DNA from: Bacteroides sp. MSB163
GTDB taxonomy: Bacteria > Bacteroidota > Bacteroidia > Bacteroidales > Bacteroidaceae
Direction of reading: 5' to 3'
Length of the DNA stretch: 64,000 nt
NCBI RefSeq assembly: GCF_036416795.1
Contig: NZ_CP143867.1
Span: forward strand, 3,154,001-3,218,000
The notes under the pieces were generated by a model. It was not told where the DNA came from, made no database searches, and was given only the letters and a program-made list of their open reading frames with translations. Shown here piece by piece: positions 1 to 6,980 of the stretch. The translations under genes and the position numbers were made by a program. Every line of letters starts with the position of its first letter. The first letter of the stretch is position 1.

Positions 1-881
1 GAACTGGTGTTGCCGACTTCAAGAAGGATATGATGGACATTTTGTTTGAGCCGTATCTGTACTTGTCCTTTCTCCGTGGGTGTGTGCGATGCATGTTTAA
101 AGGCATTTTCTATGAATGTCAGTAATAACAAAGGCGGAAATTCGATGCTGCCGTCTTCTACTTCCCATTCGGTGCTTACGGCCAGTTTGTCTTCCCAGCG
201 AATGTTTTCTATCGCTATGTAGTTTTGCAGAAATTCTATCTCCTGTTCCAGGCTGATAAGTTCTTTCTGACCGTTATACAATTGGTAGCGCAGGATATCG
301 GAATATTTCTCTAACAAGGAGGAAGCCAAAGGCACATTATCCTGCATCAGGATGTTGATGTGATTCAACACATTGAACATGAAGTGAGGGGTGATTTGCT
401 GCCGTAATGTCTGGAAGAGGAATTGAGATTTCTCTTTTTCTAATTGCAGGTTTTCCGAATAGAAGCACAGGCCACAGAAGGCGAGATTAATAACCAATGT
501 ACCCGGTAGCAAGAGGATCGAGTTGAAAAGAAGGCTCTCTTCTCCCTCTACGAAGATGTTGGATACAGGGAACATACCTGTTTGTTCAAGATACTGGAAG
601 AGAACGAAGTAGGAAGCTACCAGTGTACTTGTGGGGATGCAAAGCACTATAAACAATATCCAGAAAGGTTTCATCTGCTTGGTGCGTATCGCTTTTTTCA
701 GCAGATGGTTGCATAGATACTGGTTTACCAACATATAACTGCCACTTATGCAGATGGTGAGAAGCGTTGCTTCGCATATACTGGTCGACATATTGAGGAA
801 TTGTATCCAGAAAGTGCCGGCAATGAGTAGCCAGAAGATAGTAGAGAGCTGCTGCGGTTTGAAAGTCTGATGTTTCTTCAT
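1..881 (-). CDS. LytS/YehU-type sensor histidine kinase (3' part cut by window edge)
   Basis: I translated the minus strand by hand: an open frame runs from an ATG at 881 to the window edge (about 293 residues, C-terminus missing). The N-terminal 145 residues hold about four hydrophobic segments. Then comes the phospho-acceptor block of the His_kinase family (PF06580), QQITPHFMFN with His166, and the N-box FIENAFKH at about 256-263 of the GHKL ATPase domain. The final ATP-binding glycine boxes lie outside the window. Such kinases normally act on a LytTR-type response regulator encoded beside them, which would lie left of the window. A TATCTTTG box sits directly before the ATG (886-893), so the mRNA may be nearly leaderless or the true start may be further in. 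Family assignment is firm; the signal sensed is unknown. Confidence 0.85.
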   Translation of the reverse strand, partial: MKKHQTFKPQQLSTIFWLLIAGTFWIQFLNMSTSICEATLLTICISGSYMLVNQYLCNHLLKKAIRTKQMKPFWILFIVLCIPTSTLVASYFVLFQYLEQTGMFPVSNIFVEGEESLLFNSILLLPGTLVINLAFCGLCFYSENLQLEKEKSQFLFQTLRQQITPHFMFNVLNHINILMQDNVPLASSLLEKYSDILRYQLYNGQKELISLEQEIEFLQNYIAIENIRWEDKLAVSTEWEVEDGSIEFPPLLLLTFIENAFKHASHTPTEKGQVQIRLKQNVHHILLEVGNTS

Positions 882-1021
882 GTTGCAAAGATAAGGGATA
901 AAGTGGTTGCTGCTTATCCGTTTCGTCATAAGCAGGCCGGGGTTTGGTCAAAAAGATTTCCTCGTTCGCATTGATATTGGCAATCTTTGTGGCATACAAA
1001 TCATTAAAAGAAAGAGCAAAA

Positions 1022-1927
1022 ATGAAGTGGATATCTATTGCAACAGTCTTAGTTCTAATGCTTTCTGTGGAATGCACTGCACAGATCACTATTAAAACAG
1101 AGTATTTCGGTACATCGGCTTATCGGGATGAACACAATCAGAAAGTGGGTAACAGTAAAGGTTCCGCCATGGTCTATCACGGAAGTGCCAGTCTGCCTTT
1201 GTCGATGAAAAAGAACGAAAGCAATCAGCCTACGATATGGGGTATCGGGCTTTCGGGCGATTATGCGTCTTTGAATAATAAGAATATTGCAAAGTCTCTT
1301 GTGTTGTCCGAGATTCTGAATTTGCAAATGTCGCTTTTCCATGTGCGGCCTTTGAGTGAGAAATGGTCGATGATGGCAAGCGTCGGTGTCGGCGTGTATA
1401 CGGATGATACACGGTTTTCGCATTTACGTTTCCGAAACGTATTGGGAAGTGCGGGGTTGGTCTTTGTCAGGCGTATACTCCCTAATCTGGAACTGGGTGC
1501 GGGTTTGGCATTGAACAATGCTTTCGGTTATCCTATGGCGTTTCCTGCATTATACGTAAACTGGAATTATGGGCATAAACTGACTTGCAGCTTTTCGGCT
1601 TTGGATGGAGCTAACCTTGCGGTTGGGTATAATGTGGACAAAACGTTCAGCATCAGTTTCATTACGGAAATGGGTGGGCAGATGGCTTTGACAGAGTTGA
1701 ATGGTGATGATAAGATTTTTACGCATCAGTACATTGTGGTAGGTTTCCGTCCTGAATTCAAGGTTTCCAAGCATATTTCTTTGCCTGTTACGGTGGGGAT
1801 AAATGCGGTACGCAATGCTTATTATGATGGCAGAAGCTTGTCGGCATTCTTTAAGGCGATGGGGAGGGAATATGATCCTTGTTTCCAGATAGCACCGTAT
1901 TTCTCGGTAAGTATTGTATTGCAGTAA
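1022..1927 (+). CDS. Putative outer-membrane protein, DUF6268-like
   Basis: This gene encodes 301 residues from the ATG at 1022, which begins MKWISIATVLVLMLS followed by a signal-peptide cleavage region near VECTAQ. The open frame extends upstream to 944, but that extension has no signal sequence at its start and lies in the divergent promoter region, so I prefer 1022. The mature part is rich in alternating hydrophobic and aromatic residues and glycine turns, as in a beta-barrel, and ends in a hydrophobic strand with terminal VLQ. It resembles the DUF6268 outer-membrane family from memory; the role is unknown. It diverges from the histidine kinase and could be controlled with it, which is inference only. 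Confidence 0.7.
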   Translation: MKWISIATVLVLMLSVECTAQITIKTEYFGTSAYRDEHNQKVGNSKGSAMVYHGSASLPLSMKKNESNQPTIWGIGLSGDYASLNNKNIAKSLVLSEILNLQMSLFHVRPLSEKWSMMASVGVGVYTDDTRFSHLRFRNVLGSAGLVFVRRILPNLELGAGLALNNAFGYPMAFPALYVNWNYGHKLTCSFSALDGANLAVGYNVDKTFSISFITEMGGQMALTELNGDDKIFTHQYIVVGFRPEFKVSKHISLPVTVGINAVRNAYYDGRSLSAFFKAMGREYDPCFQIAPYFSVSIVLQ

Positions 1928-1935
1928 GTTGTATT

Positions 1936-1983
1936 TCCGAAAACATTGTTATCTTTGTACTTGTAAACGAAAAGCATAGGAGG
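1936..1983 (+). promoter_or_regulatory. Promoter and RBS of first MNT/HEPN module (23-bp stretch shared with 4321-4343)
   Basis: TATCTTTG at 1950-1957 matches the Bacteroides -7 box, with TTG at 1929-1931 as a possible -33 element. The RBS core ATAGGAGG is at 1976-1983, 7 bases before the ATG at 1991. Bases 1936-1958 are identical to 4321-4343 ahead of the second MNT/HEPN module, and the RBS core and spacing are also identical. Confidence 0.75.
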
Positions 1984-1990
1984 CTACCTG

Positions 1991-2287
1991 ATGAAAACTA
2001 CAGAAGAAATTCTTAATATCCTACGCGAGTTCAAGCATACTGCGGGTGATAAGTACGGAATAGAGCAGATAGCTTTGTTCGGCTCTGCTGCACGTGGTGA
2101 GCTACGGGAAGACAGTGATATTGATGTTTGCGTGAAGCCACGCAAGGCTATCGATTACTTCACTCTGCAAGATGTCAGGGAAGAACTTGAGAAACTGTTT
2201 CAACGTAAGGTTGATTTATTAACTCTGCATGAGAATATGCGACAGCTATTCCGGCAAAATATTGAGCGAGATGCAATTTACGTCTAA
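1991..2287 (+). CDS. mntA: Minimal nucleotidyltransferase (MNT), antitoxin of a HEPN/MNT toxin-antitoxin pair
   Basis: This gene encodes 98 residues. It has the MNT signature GSX10DXD: Gly31-Ser32, then ten residues, then Asp43-Ile-Asp45, and a third likely catalytic Asp75 in KVDLL. Proteins of this family (MntA, type VII toxin-antitoxin systems) neutralise the partner HEPN ribonuclease by adding AMP groups to a tyrosine near its active site. The stop overlaps the start of the HEPN gene by 17 bases, which indicates one mRNA and probable translational coupling. All catalytic residues are present, so it is likely active. The identity of the target and any phage-defence role are inference. Confidence 0.88.
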   Translation: MKTTEEILNILREFKHTAGDKYGIEQIALFGSAARGELREDSDIDVCVKPRKAIDYFTLQDVREELEKLFQRKVDLLTLHENMRQLFRQNIERDAIYV

Positions 2288-2675
2288 AGAAGAACTGGCA
2301 GATATGCTTCGTTTTGTTGAACGCCAAACGGTGTTTACCATTGAGACTACTGCAAAGGTAGAAATCTATCATGACTTTCTTGCTTCTCAGGAGGCCATGG
2401 TATTATTTAATTCTACCTGTATGTGTTTACAAACCATTGGTGAAACTATTCGTAGAGTTGATGAACGCACAAGTGGAAGACTTTTTGCCTGTTATCCCGA
2501 AACACCTTGGAAGAAGGTAATAGGTATGCGCAATATCATTTCGCACGAATATCTTTCAATTGATCCGCAAGTGATTTTTGCCACAGTGAAAACTCGTCTT
2601 AATCCGCTTTTATCTGATCTACGCCGGGTATTGTCTGATATTGATGCCGGTTTGAGAGATGAGGAATTGAAATAA
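2271..2675 (+). CDS. hepT: HEPN-domain (DUF86) toxin, HepT-like ribonuclease
   Basis: This gene encodes 134 residues from the ATG at 2271, which overlaps the end of the MNT gene; an in-frame upstream ATG at 2229 lies deep in that gene and is less likely. The HEPN signature RX4HXY is intact as Arg87, His92 and Tyr94 (RNIISHEY). In the HepT family Arg and His form the RNase site and the Tyr is the residue AMPylated by MntA. The rest is helical. With the intact MNT upstream this looks like a complete, functional type VII toxin-antitoxin module. Targets (mRNA or tRNA) cannot be told from the sequence. Confidence 0.88.
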   Translation: MQFTSKEELADMLRFVERQTVFTIETTAKVEIYHDFLASQEAMVLFNSTCMCLQTIGETIRRVDERTSGRLFACYPETPWKKVIGMRNIISHEYLSIDPQVIFATVKTRLNPLLSDLRRVLSDIDAGLRDEELK

Positions 2676-2683
2676 TATATTAA

Positions 2684-3496
2684 TCAGCGATTGTTATAAC
2701 TAAGACGCTGTACGCGCACAACACCCTTAACTCCGGCATCTGGATATTTTGTCTTATAATACTCGGTCAAATCCTCGTAAAACCAAAGGCGATTGAAAGA
2801 AGAGCCGGCAATTTGAGTGATAATGGCATCGTACCGGCGTATCATTTGTTCAGAACCCGATAGAAAGATAAAAGTCCATTTTCCATGAGTAACGATTTGC
2901 TCATTTGGCGGCAATAATTTATAGGAAGCTGGAAGTTCTGCTTGAGGACCGTTCTCCCTCCGATACATCCCACTTAATAGTGGAGTATAATCTGCATCAA
3001 CAAGTGTCCACGTTGAGAGTTCTTCATTAAATACATAACCGCTGCCGACAAGGTACGATGAAGTATTTCGTAAATCATCTTCTATGATACTTTTGAGTTC
3101 CGCATCAACCGCATACGTAAGTTGAATCTTAAATGGTGCTTTATGCTGGAATATAATTTCTCTCAATTCATACCTGACTGTAGACCCGTCAATGGAGGGA
3201 TTTTCGAGAGGGGTTACCTTAACCTTTAACTTGTAATCATATCCCTTATTATATTCAAAACCTTCTATTTGATCTGGAGCTATATACAATTTTTCATTAT
3301 TTCCCGCAATACTACATTCCATAACTTGAACACGAGGATGGAGTGGAGTTGAAGGTGTAGCTTTTATCCACACAAACTCAGGTGATACAGACATGATCAC
3401 AATATTTTCTACATTGTCATCATCCTTGTCACAACTAATAAAACAGAATGCATAAAGGAATAATAACATTATCCCAAATCTTTCTTTTGCTCTCAT
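2684..3496 (-). CDS. DUF4377-containing lipoprotein
   Basis: This gene encodes 270 residues from the ATG at 3496. The open frame can be extended to a TTG at 3520, but that TTG is part of a TAATTTTG promoter box, so translation must begin inside. The N-terminus is a lipoprotein signal: hydrophobic stretch LLFLYAFCFIS, then Cys followed by an acidic DKDDD tether, as in periplasmic or surface lipoproteins of Bacteroides. Residues about 35-110 contain the DUF4377 pattern with MECSIAG, IEGFEYNKGYDY and YELREI. The rest is unassigned. The gene lies between two toxin-antitoxin modules on the opposite strand and converges with the HEPN gene (8-bp gap). Function unknown. Confidence 0.75.
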   Translation of the reverse strand: MRAKERFGIMLLFLYAFCFISCDKDDDNVENIVIMSVSPEFVWIKATPSTPLHPRVQVMECSIAGNNEKLYIAPDQIEGFEYNKGYDYKLKVKVTPLENPSIDGSTVRYELREIIFQHKAPFKIQLTYAVDAELKSIIEDDLRNTSSYLVGSGYVFNEELSTWTLVDADYTPLLSGMYRRENGPQAELPASYKLLPPNEQIVTHGKWTFIFLSGSEQMIRRYDAIITQIAGSSFNRLWFYEDLTEYYKTKYPDAGVKGVVRVQRLSYNNR

Positions 3497-3573
3497 AATA
3501 CCGAACGAATTAAGGTACAAAATTATTTAATCGCAAAGTAAGGCAAAATAAAGGATAAAAACCTTGATTTGAA

Positions 3574-4152
3574 TCAAGATTTGCTTTTCAATATAATTCT
3601 TTTTCTAATCCGGCTCAAGGTTTCCGGCGTTATCATTAAATATGAAGCCATTTCTCTGAGTGTTATCCTGTTTAGTATATCAGGACATTTGGCGACTAAT
3701 GATAGATACCGTTCTTCCGGAGTATCGCAATATAGAGATTTAAGTCTCTGTGCCATTGAAAAAAGAACAACTTCTGCTATCCTTCTGCCAAGAAACTGAG
3801 CATCCATGCTACTATTGAAATATGAATTTATCTCAGATATAGAAAGTGTATATATGACGGAACTTTGAACAGCTTGTATATTAGAAATTGCGTAACAATT
3901 ATTCTGTAAAGGCGAATAATTGCCGAGAATTTCGTTCTCAAATGCATAAGACAAAATATGCTCTTTTCCATCGGAATCATCACAGGTGTATCTGAATGCA
4001 CCTTTCTCAAGATAAGCTACAAAAGGGAAATTCTCTTCTGCCCTGCAAAAATACTCGTTCTTTTCTAAGGTAATTTTCTTACCCTTATTAAGAAATAGAT
4101 GAATGAAATCGCTAAAATCGAGTATTTCATTGTATATATTGAATTCTCCCAT
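3574..4152 (-). CDS. Crp/Fnr-family transcriptional regulator
   Basis: This gene encodes 192 residues. Residues about 20-115 fit a cyclic-nucleotide-binding-like beta-roll (FPFVAYLEKGAFRYT, followed by the KEHILSYAFENEILG turn), and the C-terminal 70 residues hold a winged helix-turn-helix (ITLREMASYLMITPETLSRIRKRI). This is the usual short Crp/Fnr form of Bacteroidota. A TACATTTG -7 box lies at 4176-4183, so the mRNA has a leader of about 20 bases. The lipoprotein gene 78 bp downstream on the same strand has its own promoter box. The effector and targets are unknown. Confidence 0.85.
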   Translation of the reverse strand: MGEFNIYNEILDFSDFIHLFLNKGKKITLEKNEYFCRAEENFPFVAYLEKGAFRYTCDDSDGKEHILSYAFENEILGNYSPLQNNCYAISNIQAVQSSVIYTLSISEINSYFNSSMDAQFLGRRIAEVVLFSMAQRLKSLYCDTPEERYLSLVAKCPDILNRITLREMASYLMITPETLSRIRKRIILKSKS

Positions 4153-4320
4153 AAGCGTACTGTTTTTTATTTGAACAAATGTACATAAAAGTCATCTATT
4201 TATATGTCAGTCTTATAAAAAAGCAAGGCTATCTTCTTTTTATCACCTTTTGGGTTATTCTTACCACACAATTTTATTGTCTTTAGGTCTTAAAATAGGT
4301 TTGTTATAAAACAAGGAAAC

Positions 4321-4365
4321 TCCGAAAACATTGTTATCTTTGTCGTGTAATTAGAGAATAGGAGG
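4321..4365 (+). promoter_or_regulatory. Promoter and RBS of second MNT/HEPN module
   Basis: TATCTTTG lies at 4335-4342 within the 23-bp stretch identical to 1936-1958. The RBS core ATAGGAGG is at 4358-4365, again 7 bases before the start codon at 4373. No convincing TTTG -33 element sits at the usual distance. The stretch 4184-4320 upstream is AT-rich and holds nothing else I can name. Confidence 0.7.
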
Positions 4366-4372
4366 TTAAGTT

Positions 4373-4681
4373 ATGAAACGACCTGATATTGTTCGCCGGA
4401 TTGCAGAAGTAGTGCATCGCATTGCTCCTGATGCAAAGACCATTCTCTATGGGTCCGAAGCTCGGGGAGATGCACAGGTAGATTCGGATATAGACTTACT
4501 TATATTGCTGGATGGTGATCATTTGGCACCTGAACGTGAATTGGAGATTACCCGTCATTTGTATGAAGTGGAAGTGGAGACCGGGGTGATTATCAGTCCG
4601 ATGGTAGTATTGCGTCGTGTATGGGAAAGAATCACGACCCCATTCAGCATCAATGTAATGAAGGAAGGGATCGTGTTATGA
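4373..4681 (+). CDS. Minimal nucleotidyltransferase (MNT), second module
   Basis: This gene encodes 102 residues. The nucleotidyltransferase signature GSX10DXD is complete: Gly27-Ser28, ten residues, Asp39-Ile-Asp41. It is only distantly similar to the MNT at 1991 and is paired with a different HEPN type, so the two modules are not a recent duplication, although their promoters match. Its stop overlaps the next ATG (4678) by four bases (ATGA), which is typical coupling. It should still be made and active, but its HEPN partner is broken, so it may now be an orphan antitoxin. Confidence 0.85.
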   Translation: MKRPDIVRRIAEVVHRIAPDAKTILYGSEARGDAQVDSDIDLLILLDGDHLAPERELEITRHLYEVEVETGVIISPMVVLRRVWERITTPFSINVMKEGIVL

Positions 4682-5072
4682 AAGAAAAACTTGATTCCGA
4701 AAGTCGTGCCGCCATTGTGAATTATCGTTTGGAACGTGCTTACGAAACCCTGAAAGAAGCTGATTATAACACTATAATGCAGCCGTTAACCGTCTTTATT
4801 ATGCCTGCTATTATGCTGCTTCTGCATTGCTGTTAGGCAGTAAGATAGAAGCCAATACACATAATGGCGTGAAGACACAACTTTCTATGCATTTTGTTCG
4901 CACCGGGCATTTGAGCTTAGATCATGGCGCAACCTTTAGTCTTCTATTTGAAAAACGTCAGGCAAGTGATTATAGTGACTTTGCATATTGTGATCTTGCT
5001 TTGGTAAATACACTTCGTCCACGGGCTGAGGCCTTTATTAATGCAATGGAACAATTGATAAACAAAGAGTGA
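4678..5072 (+). pseudogene. HEPN-domain protein (PF05168-like), frameshifted
   Basis: Translation from the ATG at 4678 gives MKEKLDSESRAAIVNYRLER and the usual HEPN helix 1, but the frame ends early at 4836. In the frame one base back, the sequence from about 4771 continues as YNAAVNRLYYACYYAASALL and on to a natural C-terminus at 5072 (AMEQLINKE). This is the classic HEPN core of the PF05168 type. The join lies at about 4760-4772 in an AT-rich imperfect repeat (ATTATAACACTATAAT). The frame change fits loss of one base (or of 3n+1). The family usually has a few more residues between the two blocks, so a short deletion is likely. The gene is probably dead unless it is a sequencing error. Confidence 0.75.
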
Positions 5073-5105
5073 TGTATCTAAACTATCAGTAGCTAATACC
5101 TACTA

Positions 5106-6212
5106 TCAGACAGAATACACCACCTCATGTGCCTCCCCCAGTTGTGGAACTTCCAGCTTCCCGAGCATTGCATCCAGTACCGCCTCCGGAACCATAAATT
5201 CCCGTTCACGATTTTGCTTCCTCCATACCTCATACGGCTTTTCGATATAGACAATCTTCACTCTGGCTCCATAAGTAATGAATAAATCAATCAGTTGCGA
5301 GCGCATTTGTTTTGAGGTATTGGTTGCATTCCATACAAACCCTTGCTCTTTACGCAGATAGTTGCGAGCTGTTTCCTTGGCTTCCTGTACCACCCTGCCA
5401 TTGGCAGCTTTATCCGTAGGGCTAACTTTATGCTTTCGCCGGATAGTATCGAGGCTTATCACAGGAATATCCTGCGGCAATGTACGGATATAATGATCTT
5501 TCCCCATCCCCGGCAGACCGGACAATAAGATAACTTCACACTGGAAATTATCATGCGGAATGTAATCTATATACCCATTCTCAGCATGAAAGTACTGAAA
5601 GCGGGCATGATCCGTTGCAAAGCTTCGTGCCTTTCCCCAGCAATCTTGTTCACGGCAAAGCATCTCGAATAACTCGGCAGCTTCCATCAATGCAGGCTTA
5701 TCTTTGCAGATACGTCCCTGAATATCCGCCACAGCAAGCATTTTCAGTAAACGTGTATCCACTCTGAGAGATGCTTCGCACAGCTTCTTTACAGGATTCT
5801 CCCGCTCCATAAGCCAAACCGGCAAACCATGATAACGCACCAGCGCAGCAATCTTTTCTCGGATATGAAACGGAGTAGGAATATCCCTGTAAAGGATCGT
5901 GCGTGCCGTATATTCCCCACGTTTGGCATGTCCCTTGGAAGTGATAATACCGCTTCCTTCATCTACCGAAGTAGAACGTTTCTCCACGTCATGAAGTAAA
6001 GCTGCCGTCCACAATATTTCCTGTTCCTGTGCGGGCAAAGCCCGGTATTCCGGCTGTTGCTGCAATGCCTCCAGTACCATGCGGGTATGCACGGCCACAC
6101 TACCTTCTTCGTGATGCAAATGGTGCTGCACTACGAAGTTCATATCTTGTACCCACCGGAACTGTTGTTCCAGTGAGTCCCAATTTTTATTATCTGTCAG
6201 TTTCCAATTCAT
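5106..6212 (-). CDS. HD-Pnk: bifunctional RNA/DNA end-healing enzyme (HD phosphoesterase + 5'-OH polynucleotide kinase)
   Basis: This gene encodes 368 residues. The N-terminal HD domain shows likely metal ligands His42, His74-Asp75 (LLHDVEK), His95 and Asp163 (VADIQGR). The C-terminal P-loop kinase has GLPGMGKD at 232-239, a likely general base Asp255 (VISLD) and an arginine-rich lid (QNREREF). This order matches the HD-Pnk family described in Runella slithyformis, in which the HD part removes 2',3'-cyclic or 2'-phosphates and the kinase phosphorylates 5'-OH ends. The ATG at 6212 follows the RNA ligase stop by one base, and its RBS (AAGGAGG) lies inside the ligase coding sequence. In this operon it would prepare broken RNA ends for the ligases. 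Confidence 0.88.
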   Translation of the reverse strand: MNWKLTDNKNWDSLEQQFRWVQDMNFVVQHHLHHEEGSVAVHTRMVLEALQQQPEYRALPAQEQEILWTAALLHDVEKRSTSVDEGSGIITSKGHAKRGEYTARTILYRDIPTPFHIREKIAALVRYHGLPVWLMERENPVKKLCEASLRVDTRLLKMLAVADIQGRICKDKPALMEAAELFEMLCREQDCWGKARSFATDHARFQYFHAENGYIDYIPHDNFQCEVILLSGLPGMGKDHYIRTLPQDIPVISLDTIRRKHKVSPTDKAANGRVVQEAKETARNYLRKEQGFVWNATNTSKQMRSQLIDLFITYGARVKIVYIEKPYEVWRKQNREREFMVPEAVLDAMLGKLEVPQLGEAHEVVYSV

Positions 6213-6213
6213 T

Positions 6214-6915
6214 TTATTCCTCCTTTCCTATTTCCCAGATGAGGCGGGCACGCTTCCAATTGCGTGTCCAGTGCTCATCGGTCTTCACATGCCCCTTGCG
6301 TACGTACTTGAATACGTTGCGGGCAAATTCACTTACAGGATATTCATCTATATTACGGGTGACTACACCTTCGCGGGTACAATCTGCACCTGTTTGCGGA
6401 TCGCGTGTCCCGAACACACCCGGCTCTTGCGCCAGACTAACGACCTGTTGCTGCAATGCTTCCCGCGTCAATCCTTCTACCGTTTCCACTCGTAATTCGG
6501 GCACCGTAGGCAAGTCGAACAGAGCGGCATAGAATTTCACTTCCTCCCACGACAGCCACTGATCCAGACAGCGTACGGCAAACACATAAAAGTGTGTTTT
6601 CAGTTTGCGATACTCTATCGAATGTATGGCATACAGGTTTTCACCGAATATCTCGATGTCCCCCAAATCGTTTTTCATGAGTTCCCAACGCTCGCGCAGC
6701 TCCCTGGTCCACGGTGAGGTGGTGGGTGCTGCATGCGAGCGGGCAAATACACCGTGGCGGCTCAGACAATTATTTTCTCCGTCCAGCTTTTCGGTGTGTA
6801 TCAGGGTTTCTATCTGTTGAATGTCTTCCCAATACGTATGGTTGATGCGGTCGTCACTAGTCGTTCCGGGAGAAAACGGATAATGATACGTGCGACCATA
6901 TTTTTCTGATAACAT
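6214..6915 (-). CDS. ATP-dependent RNA ligase (Rnl2-like nucleotidyltransferase)
   Basis: This gene encodes 233 residues from the ATG at 6915, chosen because AAGGAG lies just before it; an in-frame ATG at 6945 lacks such a site. Covalent nucleotidyltransferase motifs are visible: motif I TEKLDGEN with adenylated Lys43, FGENLYA at 90-96, motif III-like YVFAV at 110-114, motif IV EGVVTRN at 182-188 and motif V KYVRKGH at 203-209. The protein is short, essentially the catalytic domain of the RNA_ligase family. It would seal 5'-phosphate and 3'-OH ends, the products of HD-Pnk. It sits between rtcB (66 bp away) and HD-Pnk (1-bp gap) in one operon. Confidence 0.85.
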   Translation of the reverse strand: MLSEKYGRTYHYPFSPGTTSDDRINHTYWEDIQQIETLIHTEKLDGENNCLSRHGVFARSHAAPTTSPWTRELRERWELMKNDLGDIEIFGENLYAIHSIEYRKLKTHFYVFAVRCLDQWLSWEEVKFYAALFDLPTVPELRVETVEGLTREALQQQVVSLAQEPGVFGTRDPQTGADCTREGVVTRNIDEYPVSEFARNVFKYVRKGHVKTDEHWTRNWKRARLIWEIGKEE

Positions 6916-6980
6916 AAGTTGCTCCTTTCTTTTTAAATCATTCATTTACTTTAAATCAACGGCTCCTGAATACTAGCCTC

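Noticed and set aside
3497..3520. Longer start (TTG at 3520) for the DUF4377 lipoprotein
   Set aside because: The TTG belongs to the TAATTTTG promoter box; the lipoprotein signal starts at 3496.
4621..5072. Programmed frameshift in the second HEPN gene
   Set aside because: No slippery heptamer is seen at the join, and the family spacing suggests missing bases.
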